A stretch of 64,000 nt of DNA from Sutcliffiella tianshenii (GTDB lineage: Bacteria; Bacillota; Bacilli; Bacillales; Bacillaceae_I), in contig NZ_JAFBED010000003.1 in the NCBI RefSeq assembly GCF_016908565.1, positions 1 through 64,000 on the forward strand. Reading direction: 5' to 3'. Within the stretch, counting starts at the first letter, position 1, and the number at the start of each line of letters is the position of its first letter. Under the pieces are notes generated by a model. The model did no database searches. It saw only the letters and a program-made list of their open reading frames with translations, and was not told the DNA's origin. Below are positions 8,975-18,647 of the stretch, one piece after another. The position numbers and the translations under genes are program-made.

Positions 8975-11900
8975 ATGACAAATTGGAGTCCAAGTACATT
9001 CAAAGATTTTCACAATGCCGAGCATGATGCATGTGGAATCGTATCCGCTATCGAAAAGAAAAAAATTCCCACAAAGAAAAATATCGACGATTGCATAGAT
9101 GCACTAGTGAAAATGAACCACCGTGCCGGTTTCATCAATGGTGAAGGTGACGGTGTAGGCATTCACATCGATATCCCACGCGCCCTGTGGAAACAGAAGC
9201 TAGAAAAAAGTGACCAAAATCCCTCTCTCGCAGAAAGAGAAGATTTCATTGTTGGCCACTTTTTTATTAACCATCATGTAGACGTAGATCTTGTAAAAAA
9301 AGAGATTACTAGTTTATTGGAAAAAGAGTCTTTTAAATTGGTCTTCTCCTCAGACACCGTGACTTCCTCGGAAGCTCTTGGTCCCATTGCCGTCATCCAG
9401 GATCCGGTATTCTGGCAGGTGGCAGCCGTTTCTACAAAAGAAGTTTGCACACAGGAACAGCTTTTCCATTGTGCCATTGAAATTGAAAAGAATGACGATG
9501 TTCATGTTGCTTCTCTATCAAACTACCATGCCGTCTACAAGGTGATGGGTGCCGGGGATATTCTGCCGAAGTTTTACCATGACCTTGCCGACCCGTTGGT
9601 TGCGTCCTCAATGACGCTTGGGCATAACCGCTATTCCACCAATACGCTTTCGAACTTTTTTCGTGTGCAGCCATTTAGCGTCCTTGGCCACAACGGGGAA
9701 ATCAATACGATAGCAAAGCTTCGTGACGAGGCGACAATGCTTGACGTCCCTCTCACAAAAGGCGGAAGTGATTCACAGGATTTGAATAGAACGATTGAAA
9801 CGTTGATTGCACGAGACGGATTCTCCCTTTTTGAGGCGTTGGATATCGTGTTCCCGCCGATTATAAATGAAATCAAGAGCTACCCATCTCATCTACAGGA
9901 CCTGTATGCTTACATCCGTGAAACATGGGGGCACTTCTCCCAAGGACCTGCGGGAATCATTTCCCGTAACAAGGATGAAGCGGTTTTCGGCCTGGATGCC
10001 CTTGGCTTGCGTCCACTATGGATGCTACAGACGGAAACATCCTATTATTTCTCGTCCGAGCCCGGGATTATTCCAACAAGCGAATATACGGCAGAACCGA
10101 AGCCTTTCTCCCCTGGGGAAAAGGTCGGCCTGAAATGGGATGGTGAAGATATCAAGGTTTATGACTATCATGCTTACCAGGAGGAAGTGTACAACCGATT
10201 CAGCAATAAGTTTGAACTGAACAATTTTGCAGCTAGATTGCAGACACCGCAATTGGAGCCAATTGTCACAGTCTCTCCGATTCCAAAGGTCCATAACGGA
10301 CACTATGCTGCATTCGGATGGGATCGCGAGCACATTCAGCTTGTTGAACAGATGGCGGAAAAAGGTGCCGAACCTATCCGTTCCCTCGGACATGATGTGC
10401 CACTTGCTGCAATGAACCCTGGTAGAAACAATATAGCAGACTTCATCAAGGAAAGTGTGGCTGTTGTCACAAACCCTGCCATAGATCGTGATCGTGAGAC
10501 GGAACATTTCTCCACAAGAACGGTACTTGGTGCAAGACCCCTTTTACGAAAAGAAGATGTGGTGCCGAACGATTATACATTGGAGCTTCTCTCTCCCTTA
10601 TTGATTGAGGGGCAAGTTGGCGCAGATTGCGTGCATGCCTTGGAGCAGCCGTCCTATGACCAGGTTGTTCATCAATTCCAGTCAAGAAAATTGACCTACT
10701 ATCTGGATGCTACCTGTTTGGAGGACGAAGATATTCCTTCAGCATTGGACCGTCTTAAATCAGAAGCAGTCGAAGCTGTGAAAAACGGCAAGACCCTCCT
10801 TGTGATAGACGACGCACAAGCCCACAAGGATGGAAAGTTATGGCTTGATCCTCACCTTGTGACGGCAGTCGTGAACCAGGAGCTTGTAAATCAGCAATAT
10901 CGTCGCCGTTGTGCGCTTGTCCTTCGCTCAGGTGCCATCCGTTCCCTTCATGATGTGATGGTGGCATTGGGCCTTGGAGCAAACGCAATCAGCCCTTACC
11001 TGCTATTCGGAACAGTAAGTGATGAAACCTCCACTCCTGTCGTGAACTTGTTCCAGGCTTTGACAAAAGGAATGGAAAAGGTCATTTCAACCATCGGTAT
11101 CCATGAATTGCGCGGCTATGGGCGCCTGTTCTCCGCGATCGGATTGCATGTGGAGCTTGAAAATGCGTTAGGCATCGTCAACTTCCTAGGCTCCGATCAG
11201 CTTGGCTACAATTTTGCAAAAATGAAAGAGGATGCAAGAGAGCGTGCAAAAGAATTTGAAGATGAGAAATCTCGCCCAGGCAAATCGTTCCACCTCTTCC
11301 CTCGTATCTGGAAAGCGATCGGGGACGTTGCAAAGAATGGAACCTACGATGACTATCGCGAAAAGCTGAACGAACAGGAAACGACCAATCCGATCACCAT
11401 CCGTCATCTTACCGACCTGAAGAAATCAGACAAAAAGGTGGCTAAGGAAAAGGTGAATATCGGGGTTGGCGCACATAGTCTGCCATTTGTGATTGCTTCG
11501 ATGTCCTTCGGTTCTCAAAATGAGGTGGCTTTCAGAGCCTATGCTGAAGCGGCTGACCGATTGAATATGATCAGCCTCAATGGTGAAGGCGGGGAAATCA
11601 AGGATATGCTTGGTAAATATCCGAAAACCCGCGGACAACAGGTGGCTTCGGGACGTTTCGGTGTAAACGCGGAGCTCCTGAACTCGTCGAACCTTTTGGA
11701 AATCAAAATCGGTCAAGGTGCAAAGCCTGGTGAAGGCGGACATTTGCCAGGATCAAAAGTTACGGCGAAAATTGCCGAGGCACGTAATGCAACAATCGGT
11801 TCCGACTTGATCTCGCCATCGAATAATCATGACATCTATTCAATAGAAGATTTGGCACAGATGATCGCCGAATTGAAGACTGCCAATGACCAGGCGAAGG

Positions 11901-13444
11901 TCGCGGTAAAAGTTCCTGTTGTACCGAACATCGGAACAATCGCGGTCGGTATCGCCAAAGCCGGAGCGGACATTATTACGATAAGTGGCTTTGACGGCGG
12001 AACAGGTGCTGCGAGGATTCACGCCCTGCAGTATGTCGGACTCCCTGTGGAAATAGGGGTGAAAGCTGCACACAATGCTTTGATCGAATCCGGCCTTCGC
12101 AACAAAGTGGAAATCTGGGCTGACGGTGGAATCAAAAGTGCGCTCGATGTCATGAAAGTGATGCTGCTTGGTGCAAACCGCATCGGCTTCGGTACCCTTT
12201 CCATGATTGCCATCGGCTGTACGACATGCCGCGGTTGTCACCTGGATACATGCCATGTCGGGATCGCGACCCAGATCGAAACGGAAGCACAGGCAAAGGA
12301 TCATGGCCTGCGCCGCTTCGTACCACGTCAATCCGATCTAGCGGTACAGGGGCTGATGAACCTTTTCACTGCTTTTGGCGACGAACTGAAAGCATTGACC
12401 GGTTCACTCGGCTTCAACAACCTTCAGGACATTGTCGGACGTTCCGACCTGCTTGAACAGGTGCGCGGAACAGAAGCACTCGACCTATCCAATCTTCTGC
12501 ACACATTGGATGTGCCGCAGATGGCACAAAAAGAAGTCGCAGCAAGCATGGAAAAAGAAAAGCTGCTGGTTGCCGCCGGCGCAGAATATCTTGACTATCA
12601 AGAAGATCAGCTGCATCAATCCAGACAGTTCGATGCAGTTACGGCCGAACAGCGTGTACTTGGAAGCAGAGTTTCCTGCCACCGTGTACGAGGCCGCTTG
12701 GACGGCTCCTACCTGCAGCTTCCGGATGTGGAGCTGAGCTACAGAAAAGGCTCCATTCCAGGTAACGGCCTTGGCGCATACAACTCAAGCGGCATCAACA
12801 TCGTCGTGGAGGGCGGCGCACAGGATGGAATCGGTAAAACAGCCTTTGGCGGAAGCATCTCCGTCTTTAAATACAAAGGCAAGGACGGCACCCTCTACAA
12901 CGGTTCTGTCGGGAAAGGCTTCGGCTATGGCGCCCAAAAAGGTGCGCTTGTTGTTCAAGGGAATGCAGATGCCCGTGCAGGAATCAGACTTTCCGGCGCC
13001 GACATGATCATCGGCGGTAAAGTGACAACCCCGATTCCGGAAAAAGAACACGGTAACCTTGGAGTCAATGCCAACATCAAAGGCTTTGCTTTTGAATATA
13101 TGACAAATGGCCGCGGACTTGTCATGGGAGACCCTGGTCCATGGATCTGTGCCGGAATGACAGGCGGCGCAGTCTATCTTCGCCACCAGCCGGAAATGGG
13201 CTTGACTAAAGAAGCCCTCCAGCGCAGGATCGCAAAAGGTGCAAAGGTCAGCATCGAACCATTGAATGTGACAGGGAAAGCAGATGTAGTCGAGCTCCTC
13301 TCCATCTACCATGGTTCCCTGCTCAAGCAAGGACAGTTCGAGGAAGCAAATGAAGTGAAGCAGATGCTTGAAGATCCCGGCAGCTACTTCCTTCAGGTGA
13401 ATCCGATGAAAGAACAGGCAGATCCGGCAGTTTCAACGGAGTAA
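8975..13444 (+). CDS. Glutamate synthase large-subunit-like protein (class II amidotransferase/FMN)
   Basis: Protein of 1489 residues with the full order of a GOGAT large subunit: class II glutaminase domain (about 20-420, nucleophile C20 in HDACGI after a 19-residue propeptide), linker domain (~430-730), FMN-binding synthase barrel (~800-1180) with 3Fe-4S cysteines C1082, C1088, C1093 (C-x5-C-x4-C), and a C-terminal GXGXG beta-helix (~1210-1430). The expected activity is glutamine plus 2-oxoglutarate to two glutamates. No small FAD/NADPH subunit gene is adjacent, and sequence around the glutaminase is divergent from classical GltA, so the electron donor or even the product is uncertain. Monocistronic. 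Confidence 0.88.
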   Translation: MTNWSPSTFKDFHNAEHDACGIVSAIEKKKIPTKKNIDDCIDALVKMNHRAGFINGEGDGVGIHIDIPRALWKQKLEKSDQNPSLAEREDFIVGHFFINHHVDVDLVKKEITSLLEKESFKLVFSSDTVTSSEALGPIAVIQDPVFWQVAAVSTKEVCTQEQLFHCAIEIEKNDDVHVASLSNYHAVYKVMGAGDILPKFYHDLADPLVASSMTLGHNRYSTNTLSNFFRVQPFSVLGHNGEINTIAKLRDEATMLDVPLTKGGSDSQDLNRTIETLIARDGFSLFEALDIVFPPIINEIKSYPSHLQDLYAYIRETWGHFSQGPAGIISRNKDEAVFGLDALGLRPLWMLQTETSYYFSSEPGIIPTSEYTAEPKPFSPGEKVGLKWDGEDIKVYDYHAYQEEVYNRFSNKFELNNFAARLQTPQLEPIVTVSPIPKVHNGHYAAFGWDREHIQLVEQMAEKGAEPIRSLGHDVPLAAMNPGRNNIADFIKESVAVVTNPAIDRDRETEHFSTRTVLGARPLLRKEDVVPNDYTLELLSPLLIEGQVGADCVHALEQPSYDQVVHQFQSRKLTYYLDATCLEDEDIPSALDRLKSEAVEAVKNGKTLLVIDDAQAHKDGKLWLDPHLVTAVVNQELVNQQYRRRCALVLRSGAIRSLHDVMVALGLGANAISPYLLFGTVSDETSTPVVNLFQALTKGMEKVISTIGIHELRGYGRLFSAIGLHVELENALGIVNFLGSDQLGYNFAKMKEDARERAKEFEDEKSRPGKSFHLFPRIWKAIGDVAKNGTYDDYREKLNEQETTNPITIRHLTDLKKSDKKVAKEKVNIGVGAHSLPFVIASMSFGSQNEVAFRAYAEAADRLNMISLNGEGGEIKDMLGKYPKTRGQQVASGRFGVNAELLNSSNLLEIKIGQGAKPGEGGHLPGSKVTAKIAEARNATIGSDLISPSNNHDIYSIEDLAQMIAELKTANDQAKVAVKVPVVPNIGTIAVGIAKAGADIITISGFDGGTGAARIHALQYVGLPVEIGVKAAHNALIESGLRNKVEIWADGGIKSALDVMKVMLLGANRIGFGTLSMIAIGCTTCRGCHLDTCHVGIATQIETEAQAKDHGLRRFVPRQSDLAVQGLMNLFTAFGDELKALTGSLGFNNLQDIVGRSDLLEQVRGTEALDLSNLLHTLDVPQMAQKEVAASMEKEKLLVAAGAEYLDYQEDQLHQSRQFDAVTAEQRVLGSRVSCHRVRGRLDGSYLQLPDVELSYRKGSIPGNGLGAYNSSGINIVVEGGAQDGIGKTAFGGSISVFKYKGKDGTLYNGSVGKGFGYGAQKGALVVQGNADARAGIRLSGADMIIGGKVTTPIPEKEHGNLGVNANIKGFAFEYMTNGRGLVMGDPGPWICAGMTGGAVYLRHQPEMGLTKEALQRRIAKGAKVSIEPLNVTGKADVVELLSIYHGSLLKQGQFEEANEVKQMLEDPGSYFLQVNPMKEQADPAVSTE

Positions 13445-13452
13445 TAATTATG

Positions 13453-13496
13453 AAAAGGTCAGTCACCGATTAGGTGCTGACCTTTTCTTTTTGTTA
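13453..13496 (+). terminator. Terminator of the glutamate-synthase-like gene
   Basis: AAAAGGTCAG and CTGACCTTTT form a 10-bp stem, extended inward by CACC/GGTG, followed by CTTTTTG. Starts nine bases after the stop codon. Confidence 0.9.
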
Positions 13497-13566
13497 ATCT
13501 TTAGGATAAATCCACGGCCGGAATGAAATAGTAAGAAAAATTACTTATTTAAGGCGGTTGATACTA

Positions 13567-14040
13567 GTGGAAAGATTGATGATTCGCGGTCTATTTTTAT
13601 TATGTGTTTCCCTGTTCCCTTTTGCTGTAAAAACTCCAAAGTATAAAGAAATGCTTATTGTTTTCTTTTCCAAAGGCGTACTCTCGATCTTGCTTGATAC
13701 ATACGTGGTGAATACAGGCAGAGTAAAATACCCGATACGGCCTATGCCAAAAATCTTTAGTACCAACATTCTTTACGATCTATTCTTTTTTCCTATCCTC
13801 AGTATCTTTTGGGTCAGGCAGACCTATCATGATAAAATACCTTACATACTATTGAAAAGCCTGACTTGGAGTGTACCTATGAGCATCCTGCAGTGGTTCA
13901 TGGAGAAGAAGACCGATCTTTTTGAATGGAAAAAATGGAGCATCCTTCACACTTTTGCAAGTGTCAATTTCACTTTGTTTACGATACGAGCTCTTGTTGG
14001 TCTTGTTAAGAAATTCAGCAAGCACTCTTCATTGGAATAA
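13567..14040 (+). CDS. CBO0543-like membrane protein
   Basis: Hydrophobic protein of about 157 residues with four to five predicted membrane segments. Spacing of the YDLFFFPILS and LLKSLTWSVPM stretches resembles the CBO0543 family, which is frequent in spore-forming Firmicutes and has no known function. Start GTG 13567 follows AAGGCGG by nine bases; TTG 13558 is closer to the SD and less likely. It stands alone after the previous terminator. The stretch 14041-14246 that follows holds no recognisable gene, only a likely promoter for the next gene. Confidence 0.65.
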   Translation: MERLMIRGLFLLCVSLFPFAVKTPKYKEMLIVFFSKGVLSILLDTYVVNTGRVKYPIRPMPKIFSTNILYDLFFFPILSIFWVRQTYHDKIPYILLKSLTWSVPMSILQWFMEKKTDLFEWKKWSILHTFASVNFTLFTIRALVGLVKKFSKHSSLE

Positions 14041-14246
14041 AATCGGTTGTACAAACAGAGCGTTGGATTATTTCGACGATCTGTTTTTTTATTTTCCATT
14101 AACTTATTGCAGGACACATCGAAACCGTGTATAGTACATTAGTGTTCTAAAGACACAATCAAATTTTCCGAAATTCTTACATAAAGTTTGAATAGAACTA
14201 AAGTAGGTTATATTATTCGGAAGAAGAGGAAAGGAATTACTTTACC

Positions 14247-15344
14247 ATGAAACTTGGTGCCAGAATAGTCAAGACAGGTATAGCTATCACGCTCGCATTG
14301 TTCGTGGCGCAATGGCTGAACGTACCTACCCCGTTCTTCGCGGGAATTGCGGCCATCTTTGCTATCCAACCATCAATCTATAAGTCCTACCAATCCATCA
14401 TTGAACACATCCAGGCGAACCTCATTGGAGCCTTCCTGGCGATCATTTTCGGTTTGATCTTCGGACACGATCCGTTCATCATTGGATTGACCGCAATTTT
14501 TGTTATCGGAATCAATTTAAAATTAAAAATAGAGAACACCATCCCCTTGGCATTGGTGACTGTCATCGCGATCATGGAAAGTCCCGGCGAGAACTTTTTG
14601 GAATTCTCGTTGATCCGCTTCTCCACCGTCATGATCGGTATCCTGTGTGCATTTCTCGTGAATCTGATCTTCCTGCCTCCAAAGTATGAAACAAGACTGT
14701 ACTATAAGGTGAAGGAAACGACCGAGGATATTTTAAAATGGATCCGTATAAGTATGCGTCATGCATCCGAACACAATTTACTTAAAACGGATATTGAAAT
14801 GCTGCGCCAGCGACTAGTGAAATTAGAGCAGTTATTCTTACTATATAAGGAAGAAAGAACGTATTTCCCAACAAGTAAAAGTGCAAGCTCCAAGGCTCGC
14901 AAACTTGTCATCTTCCGCCAATTGATCTTGACGAGCAACCGCGCACTTCATACATTGAAAATGCTGCATCGCCTGGAAAATGAGCTTCATCATATGCCAA
15001 GCGAATATCAGCATTATCTGAAAGCGGAGCTTGACCACCTGGTTAACCTTCATGAACAGATCCTGTTGAAATTTGTAGGAAAAATCAAGCTTCACAATAC
15101 TTCCGAAATGTATGAAGAGGAAATTTTCAATAAACAGCAGTTCATTGATGAATTTATGCTCCATAAAGAGGAATATCAAGGGTGCGAGGAAAAGTGCGAT
15201 GTCTGGTATCACCTGTTCCCGCTCGTTTCCAAAATCATCGATTACAATGACCAGCTATTACATTTAAATAAGCTGATCGACAGCTTCCAGAACTATCATA
15301 AGTCCGAAAATGAATTTGAAATCGGGCAGCGTGAAGAGGAATAG
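14247..15344 (+). CDS. ygaE: YgaE, aromatic acid exporter (ArAE_1) family membrane protein
   Basis: Protein of 365 residues. The N-terminal ~145 residues form about five membrane segments of the ArAE/FUSC type and the C-terminal ~220 residues form a charged, helical cytoplasmic domain with likely coiled coils. Family members are proposed to export aromatic acids, but no substrate is known for YgaE. SD AAAGGAA precedes ATG 14247. Same position relative to gsaB and ygaD as in B. subtilis, apart from the inserted glutamate-synthase-like and CBO0543 genes. Confidence 0.85.
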   Translation: MKLGARIVKTGIAITLALFVAQWLNVPTPFFAGIAAIFAIQPSIYKSYQSIIEHIQANLIGAFLAIIFGLIFGHDPFIIGLTAIFVIGINLKLKIENTIPLALVTVIAIMESPGENFLEFSLIRFSTVMIGILCAFLVNLIFLPPKYETRLYYKVKETTEDILKWIRISMRHASEHNLLKTDIEMLRQRLVKLEQLFLLYKEERTYFPTSKSASSKARKLVIFRQLILTSNRALHTLKMLHRLENELHHMPSEYQHYLKAELDHLVNLHEQILLKFVGKIKLHNTSEMYEEEIFNKQQFIDEFMLHKEEYQGCEEKCDVWYHLFPLVSKIIDYNDQLLHLNKLIDSFQNYHKSENEFEIGQREEE

Positions 15345-15352
15345 GATGAATG

Positions 15353-15386
15353 AGGCACTCCCCATGACGTTGGGGGGTGTTTTTTA
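15353..15386 (+). terminator. Terminator of ygaE
   Basis: CACTCCCC pairs with GGGGGGTG around a short loop (ATGACGTT), followed by TTTTTTA, just after the ygaE stop. Confidence 0.8.
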
Positions 15387-15398
15387 GTTTCATTGGGC

Positions 15399-15502
15399 GG
15401 AGTTTTGGGCAAGGTGCAGGGAGTTCATGCGGAATTTGGGCGAGTCCGTGCGGAAAGGCCGGGAGTTCATGCCGAACGACCCAAAGTTCATGCGAAACAC
15501 AC
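15399..15502. repeat. Tandem array of five degenerate 21-bp repeats with GAGTTCATGC core
   Basis: Five successive units of exactly 21 bp start at 15399, 15420, 15441, 15462 and 15483. The core GGAGTTCATGC(G/C)GAA is conserved in units 2, 4 and 5, altered in unit 3 (GAGTCCGTGCGGAA), and decayed in unit 1. The array fills the space between the ygaE and ygaD terminators. Because 21 is a multiple of three, both strands show pseudo-heptapeptide repeats, but no SD or start supports translation. Confidence 0.85.
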
Positions 15503-15527
15503 TTACCTCTTCCTAGGTCCAAATAAA

Positions 15528-15561
15528 AAAGCCCCCGGCAACCAAACGTCGCCGAGGGCAT
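15528..15561 (-). terminator. Terminator of ygaD
   Basis: Minus strand GCCCTCGGC / GCCGGGGGC stem followed by TTTTTTATTT; 15-48 bp past the ygaD stop. Confidence 0.88.
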
Positions 15562-15575
15562 ATGACACCTTACTC

Positions 15576-17321
15576 TTATACAATCTCCTGAATATTGAAC
15601 AGATGATAATAATTCCCCTGCTTTTTCATCAATTCCTCATGGCTGCCGATTTCCACGATTTCACCATGCTCCAGCAGGACGATCCTGCTTGCATGAGTAA
15701 TGGTCGATAGTCGGTGTGCCACAACAAATGTCGTTCGGTTAGCGGCGAGTCTCTCTAGCGATTCCTGAATCAAGTGCTCGCTTTCCAGGTCCAGTGCAGA
15801 GGTCGCCTCATCCATCACAAGAATAGGAGGATTTTTCAGAAATACCCGGGCAATCGCAACTCGTTGCTTCTGGCCGCCAGAAAGCTTCACTCCACGCTCC
15901 CCTACCTTGGTTTCATATCCTTCTGGGAGGCTTGAGATGAAATCGTGGGCATTTGCCGCTTTCGCCGCTTCGATGATCTCTTCCATCGTTGCATCAGGCT
16001 TACCTAGCGCGATGTTTTCCCTCACAGAATCACTGAACAGAATATTGTCCTGAAGAACAATTCCAATCTGCTTCCGTAGCGATTGTACCGTTACATCACG
16101 GATATCCACTCCATCGAGTTTGATGGAACCTTCCGTCACATCGTAAAATCTCGGAAGCAAGCTGACAAGGGTCGACTTTCCTCCCCCACTCATGCCGACA
16201 AGGGCGATTGTTTCACCTTCAGCAACCTGCAAATTGATATCCTTCAGTACATAAGACTCTTTTTCTTCATATCTAAAAGAAACATTTTCAAAGCGGACAT
16301 CTCCGCGTGCGGTCTGGCTTTCCTTTGCATCCGCCTTATTGGTGATGTCGTATTTCTCATCTGCGAATTCAAAGACACGGTCCATGGAGGCAAGTGATTG
16401 GGTCAATGTCGTCGACGAATTGATGAGACGTCTTAATGGATTATAAAGGCGGTCAATATAGGCCACAAACATGACCATTTCCCCGACGGTCAAATCACCG
16501 TTTATTACTTGGTATCCCGCATATGCGATGACCAGAAGCGGTGCGATATCGGTGATCGTATTGACGACTGCAAATGTTTTCGCATTCCAGCTTGTATGTA
16601 CAAGGGCTTTTGTAAGGAAATTACTATTCTGTTTTTGAAATTGCTCCTGTTCATAGTCTTCGATGGCCATGCTCTGAATGACCGGCATCCCTTGGACACG
16701 TTCATGCAGATGCCCTTGAACCTCGGCCAATGCCTGGGAACGGACCCGTGTCAATTCCCTTAGCCGGCTATAAAAGTACTTGATGGAAAAGCCGTACAAT
16801 GGGAAAAGCATGATGGATACAAGTGTCAGGGTAAAATCGACCTGGAACATGATGATGATGACGACAAGGATGGTAGCAAGGTCCAACCAGAAGTTCATCA
16901 GCCCCGTAATGACAAAGTTCTTTGTTTGTTCAACATCATGAATGACACGCGAAATGATTTCACCTGCACGATTGTTGGAATAGAAACGAAGGCTCAGGCG
17001 TTGAATATGATCAAACAGCTTGTCCCGCAAATCGTATAGGATCTTGCTCGCTGTCCACTGGGCGAAATATTGCCTGTAATATTCTATCGGCGGACGCAGG
17101 ACAAGGAATAAAGCAAAGATCCCACCCATTATCAGGAGCAGTTCGTTTGTTTTATCAGCAGCGGATCTGCCATCTGTCAGTAGAATGTCGTCTACAATAT
17201 ATTTCAATAATAATGGTATCAATAAGGGCAAGCCGAATTTCATCAATCCTATAATGATGGTACCGACAATCTGCCACCGATACGGTTTGACAAATTTCAT
17301 GTACCGTTTCACACTGCTCAA
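15576..17321 (-). CDS. ygaD: ABC exporter YgaD (TMD-NBD half transporter)
   Basis: Fused ABC exporter of 581 residues, working as a homodimer to export lipids or drugs; substrate unknown. Six membrane helices occupy about 15-310. The ATPase domain has Walker A GMSGGGKST, signature LSGGQ and Walker B ILVMDEATSALD, with the switch histidine in VVAHRLS. Start ATG 17321 is preceded by GGAGGAG. It follows ygaC on the same strand but is separated from it by a terminator, so it probably has its own promoter. Confidence 0.95.
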   Translation of the reverse strand: MSSVKRYMKFVKPYRWQIVGTIIIGLMKFGLPLLIPLLLKYIVDDILLTDGRSAADKTNELLLIMGGIFALFLVLRPPIEYYRQYFAQWTASKILYDLRDKLFDHIQRLSLRFYSNNRAGEIISRVIHDVEQTKNFVITGLMNFWLDLATILVVIIIMFQVDFTLTLVSIMLFPLYGFSIKYFYSRLRELTRVRSQALAEVQGHLHERVQGMPVIQSMAIEDYEQEQFQKQNSNFLTKALVHTSWNAKTFAVVNTITDIAPLLVIAYAGYQVINGDLTVGEMVMFVAYIDRLYNPLRRLINSSTTLTQSLASMDRVFEFADEKYDITNKADAKESQTARGDVRFENVSFRYEEKESYVLKDINLQVAEGETIALVGMSGGGKSTLVSLLPRFYDVTEGSIKLDGVDIRDVTVQSLRKQIGIVLQDNILFSDSVRENIALGKPDATMEEIIEAAKAANAHDFISSLPEGYETKVGERGVKLSGGQKQRVAIARVFLKNPPILVMDEATSALDLESEHLIQESLERLAANRTTFVVAHRLSTITHASRIVLLEHGEIVEIGSHEELMKKQGNYYHLFNIQEIV

Positions 17322-17397
17322 GGGTATTTCTCCTCCTTAGTAACGCTCTTTCATATGTAGTTTTTTCTTTTGTGTGTGATTCATCCCAATAAAACAC

Positions 17398-17448
17398 AAA
17401 AAAGGCCTGGCAAGTGCAAAAAAATGCTTGTACCAGCCGCCTTTTCTT
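17398..17448 (-). terminator. Terminator of ygaC
   Basis: On the minus strand GGCTGGTACAAGCA pairs imperfectly with TGCACTTGCCAGGCC around a T-rich loop and ends in TTTTTTG; directly past the ygaC stop. Confidence 0.75.
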
Positions 17449-17462
17449 TCCCAGCATGCCTA

Positions 17463-17993
17463 TTATCCACGATATGTTAAATAACGCTCATACCATAGGT
17501 CGATAAAGTCTGGTGCAAAAGGACCTTTTCTCTGCCGTATCCACGAAATCAGCGTGTTTACGTTGGTCTTAAGGATCTTGTCAATGACATCTGGATATTT
17601 CATTTCATTGCGGTGCTTTTCATATTCATCCTCATCCAGCAAAATAAACGTCATATCCGGGAATACTTTAATATCCAGGTCATAATCAATATATTTAACC
17701 GCTTCATCATCTGCAATGAATGGCGAGCTGATGTTGCAATAATAATACACGCCATCTTCTCTGATCATGCCGATGATATTAAACCAATGTCTAGCATGGA
17801 AATAACAAATTGCTGGTTCCCTTGTCACCCAAGTTCTTCCGTCCGATTCCGTCACAATTGTTTTATCGTTTCCACCAATAACAAGGTTTTGCGTCCCTTT
17901 TAACACAGTGGTCTCATCCCACACCCTGTGGATAAGTCCGTTGTGCTTATAGCTATGTATTTGAATCGTTTCTCCTTCTTTGGGACAACCCAT
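17463..17993 (-). CDS. ygaC: DUF402 nucleoside tri-/diphosphate phosphatase YgaC
   Basis: Protein of 176 residues, nearly identical in layout to B. subtilis YgaC. DUF402 (FomD-like) proteins of this group hydrolyse nucleoside tri- and diphosphates (S. aureus homologue) using metal-binding acidic residues. Conserved blocks seen: the start [19 protein letters not shown], the [11 protein letters not shown] core, the YIDYDLDI acidic cluster (four Asp/Glu positions around residues 116-125) and the C-terminal [18 protein letters not shown]. Convergent with nothing; same strand as ygaB and sspE upstream. Confidence 0.93.
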   Translation of the reverse strand: MGCPKEGETIQIHSYKHNGLIHRVWDETTVLKGTQNLVIGGNDKTIVTESDGRTWVTREPAICYFHARHWFNIIGMIREDGVYYYCNISSPFIADDEAVKYIDYDLDIKVFPDMTFILLDEDEYEKHRNEMKYPDVIDKILKTNVNTLISWIRQRKGPFAPDFIDLWYERYLTYRG

Positions 17994-18169
17994 CCTTCTC
18001 CCCTTCTTTCATTTGTGCCGCCTCATCTCTTAAAAGCAACCTTTTCTATTATTATAACGGTAACTACCAGATTTTAAAACAAAAGAGCCATCATTCTATG
18101 AGAGAAGATGCCCCTTTTTGGATATTATTCACTCTTTTCATAAAAATTTTATCTTTTCAAGCTGTTATT

Positions 18170-18421
18170 TCAATTCGATTCCTGAAAATGGTAGGACTTT
18201 ATCGCTTCCTCTGTCTGATTCTCAAACACCAACTGAATGTCCCGCAAATCCTCTTTCAGCTGCGATATGTCTTTTTTGAGCTCCCTCAGCATATTGGCTG
18301 CCTCCTGAATTTCACTAAGCTGACGCTCCACCTTTTGGCACCTTTCTATCTCAGACTGCAAAAACAGCAGCCTATCCATCGTCTTCAACTGCTCCGCCAC
18401 CGCCAAATCAAACCTATCCAT
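18170..18421 (-). CDS. ygaB: YgaB-like coiled-coil protein
   Basis: Small acidic protein of 83 residues, largely one alpha-helical coiled coil (heptads from about 10 to 70), matching B. subtilis YgaB in size and position. No function known. Start ATG 18421 is set by GGGAGG eight bases upstream; the longer frame upstream has no SD and runs through a half-copy of the dispersed palindrome. The stretch 18422-18600 upstream contains that half-repeat and no gene. Confidence 0.85.
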   Translation of the reverse strand: MDRFDLAVAEQLKTMDRLLFLQSEIERCQKVERQLSEIQEAANMLRELKKDISQLKEDLRDIQLVFENQTEEAIKSYHFQESN

Positions 18422-18555
18422 GTAAACGCCTCCCACCTGTAATCCTCTCCTATGTATCATTCTTCCCCCACTCCCCAAACCCTTTGACAACATCTGTAGA
18501 CACAACAGAACTTTTGTCGATATAAAAAGATTAAAAAATATAAAAAAAATTGAAA

Positions 18556-18571
18556 CAGGGGCCAGACCCCG
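18556..18571. repeat. Half copy of the GGGGCCAGACCCC palindromic repeat
   Basis: AGGGGCCAGACCCC matches one arm of the REPIN-like element seen complete at 36629-36674, but the GCTTTAAAGC centre and second arm are missing. Confidence 0.65.
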
Positions 18572-18597
18572 GCAGGAATTTCCCCCTCGACAACGAA

Positions 18598-18636
18598 GAA
18601 AGGCACTCCCCATCGGTATGATAAGGAGTGCCCCGC
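18598..18636 (-). terminator. Terminator of sspE
   Basis: GGCACTCC (18602-18609) pairs with GGAGTGCC (18625-18632); on the minus strand the stem is followed by TTTCTTCGTT. Twelve to fifty bases past the sspE stop. Confidence 0.75.
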
Positions 18637-18647
18637 TTTGTTACATA

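Noticed and set aside
15393-15561. Peptide with GVHAERP or HELPA heptad repeats
   Set aside because: The repeats come from the 21-bp DNA period; no SD, and both strands show similar pseudo-repeats.
17936-17944. DnaA box TGTGGATAA inside ygaC
   Set aside because: Single site within coding sequence; expected by chance.
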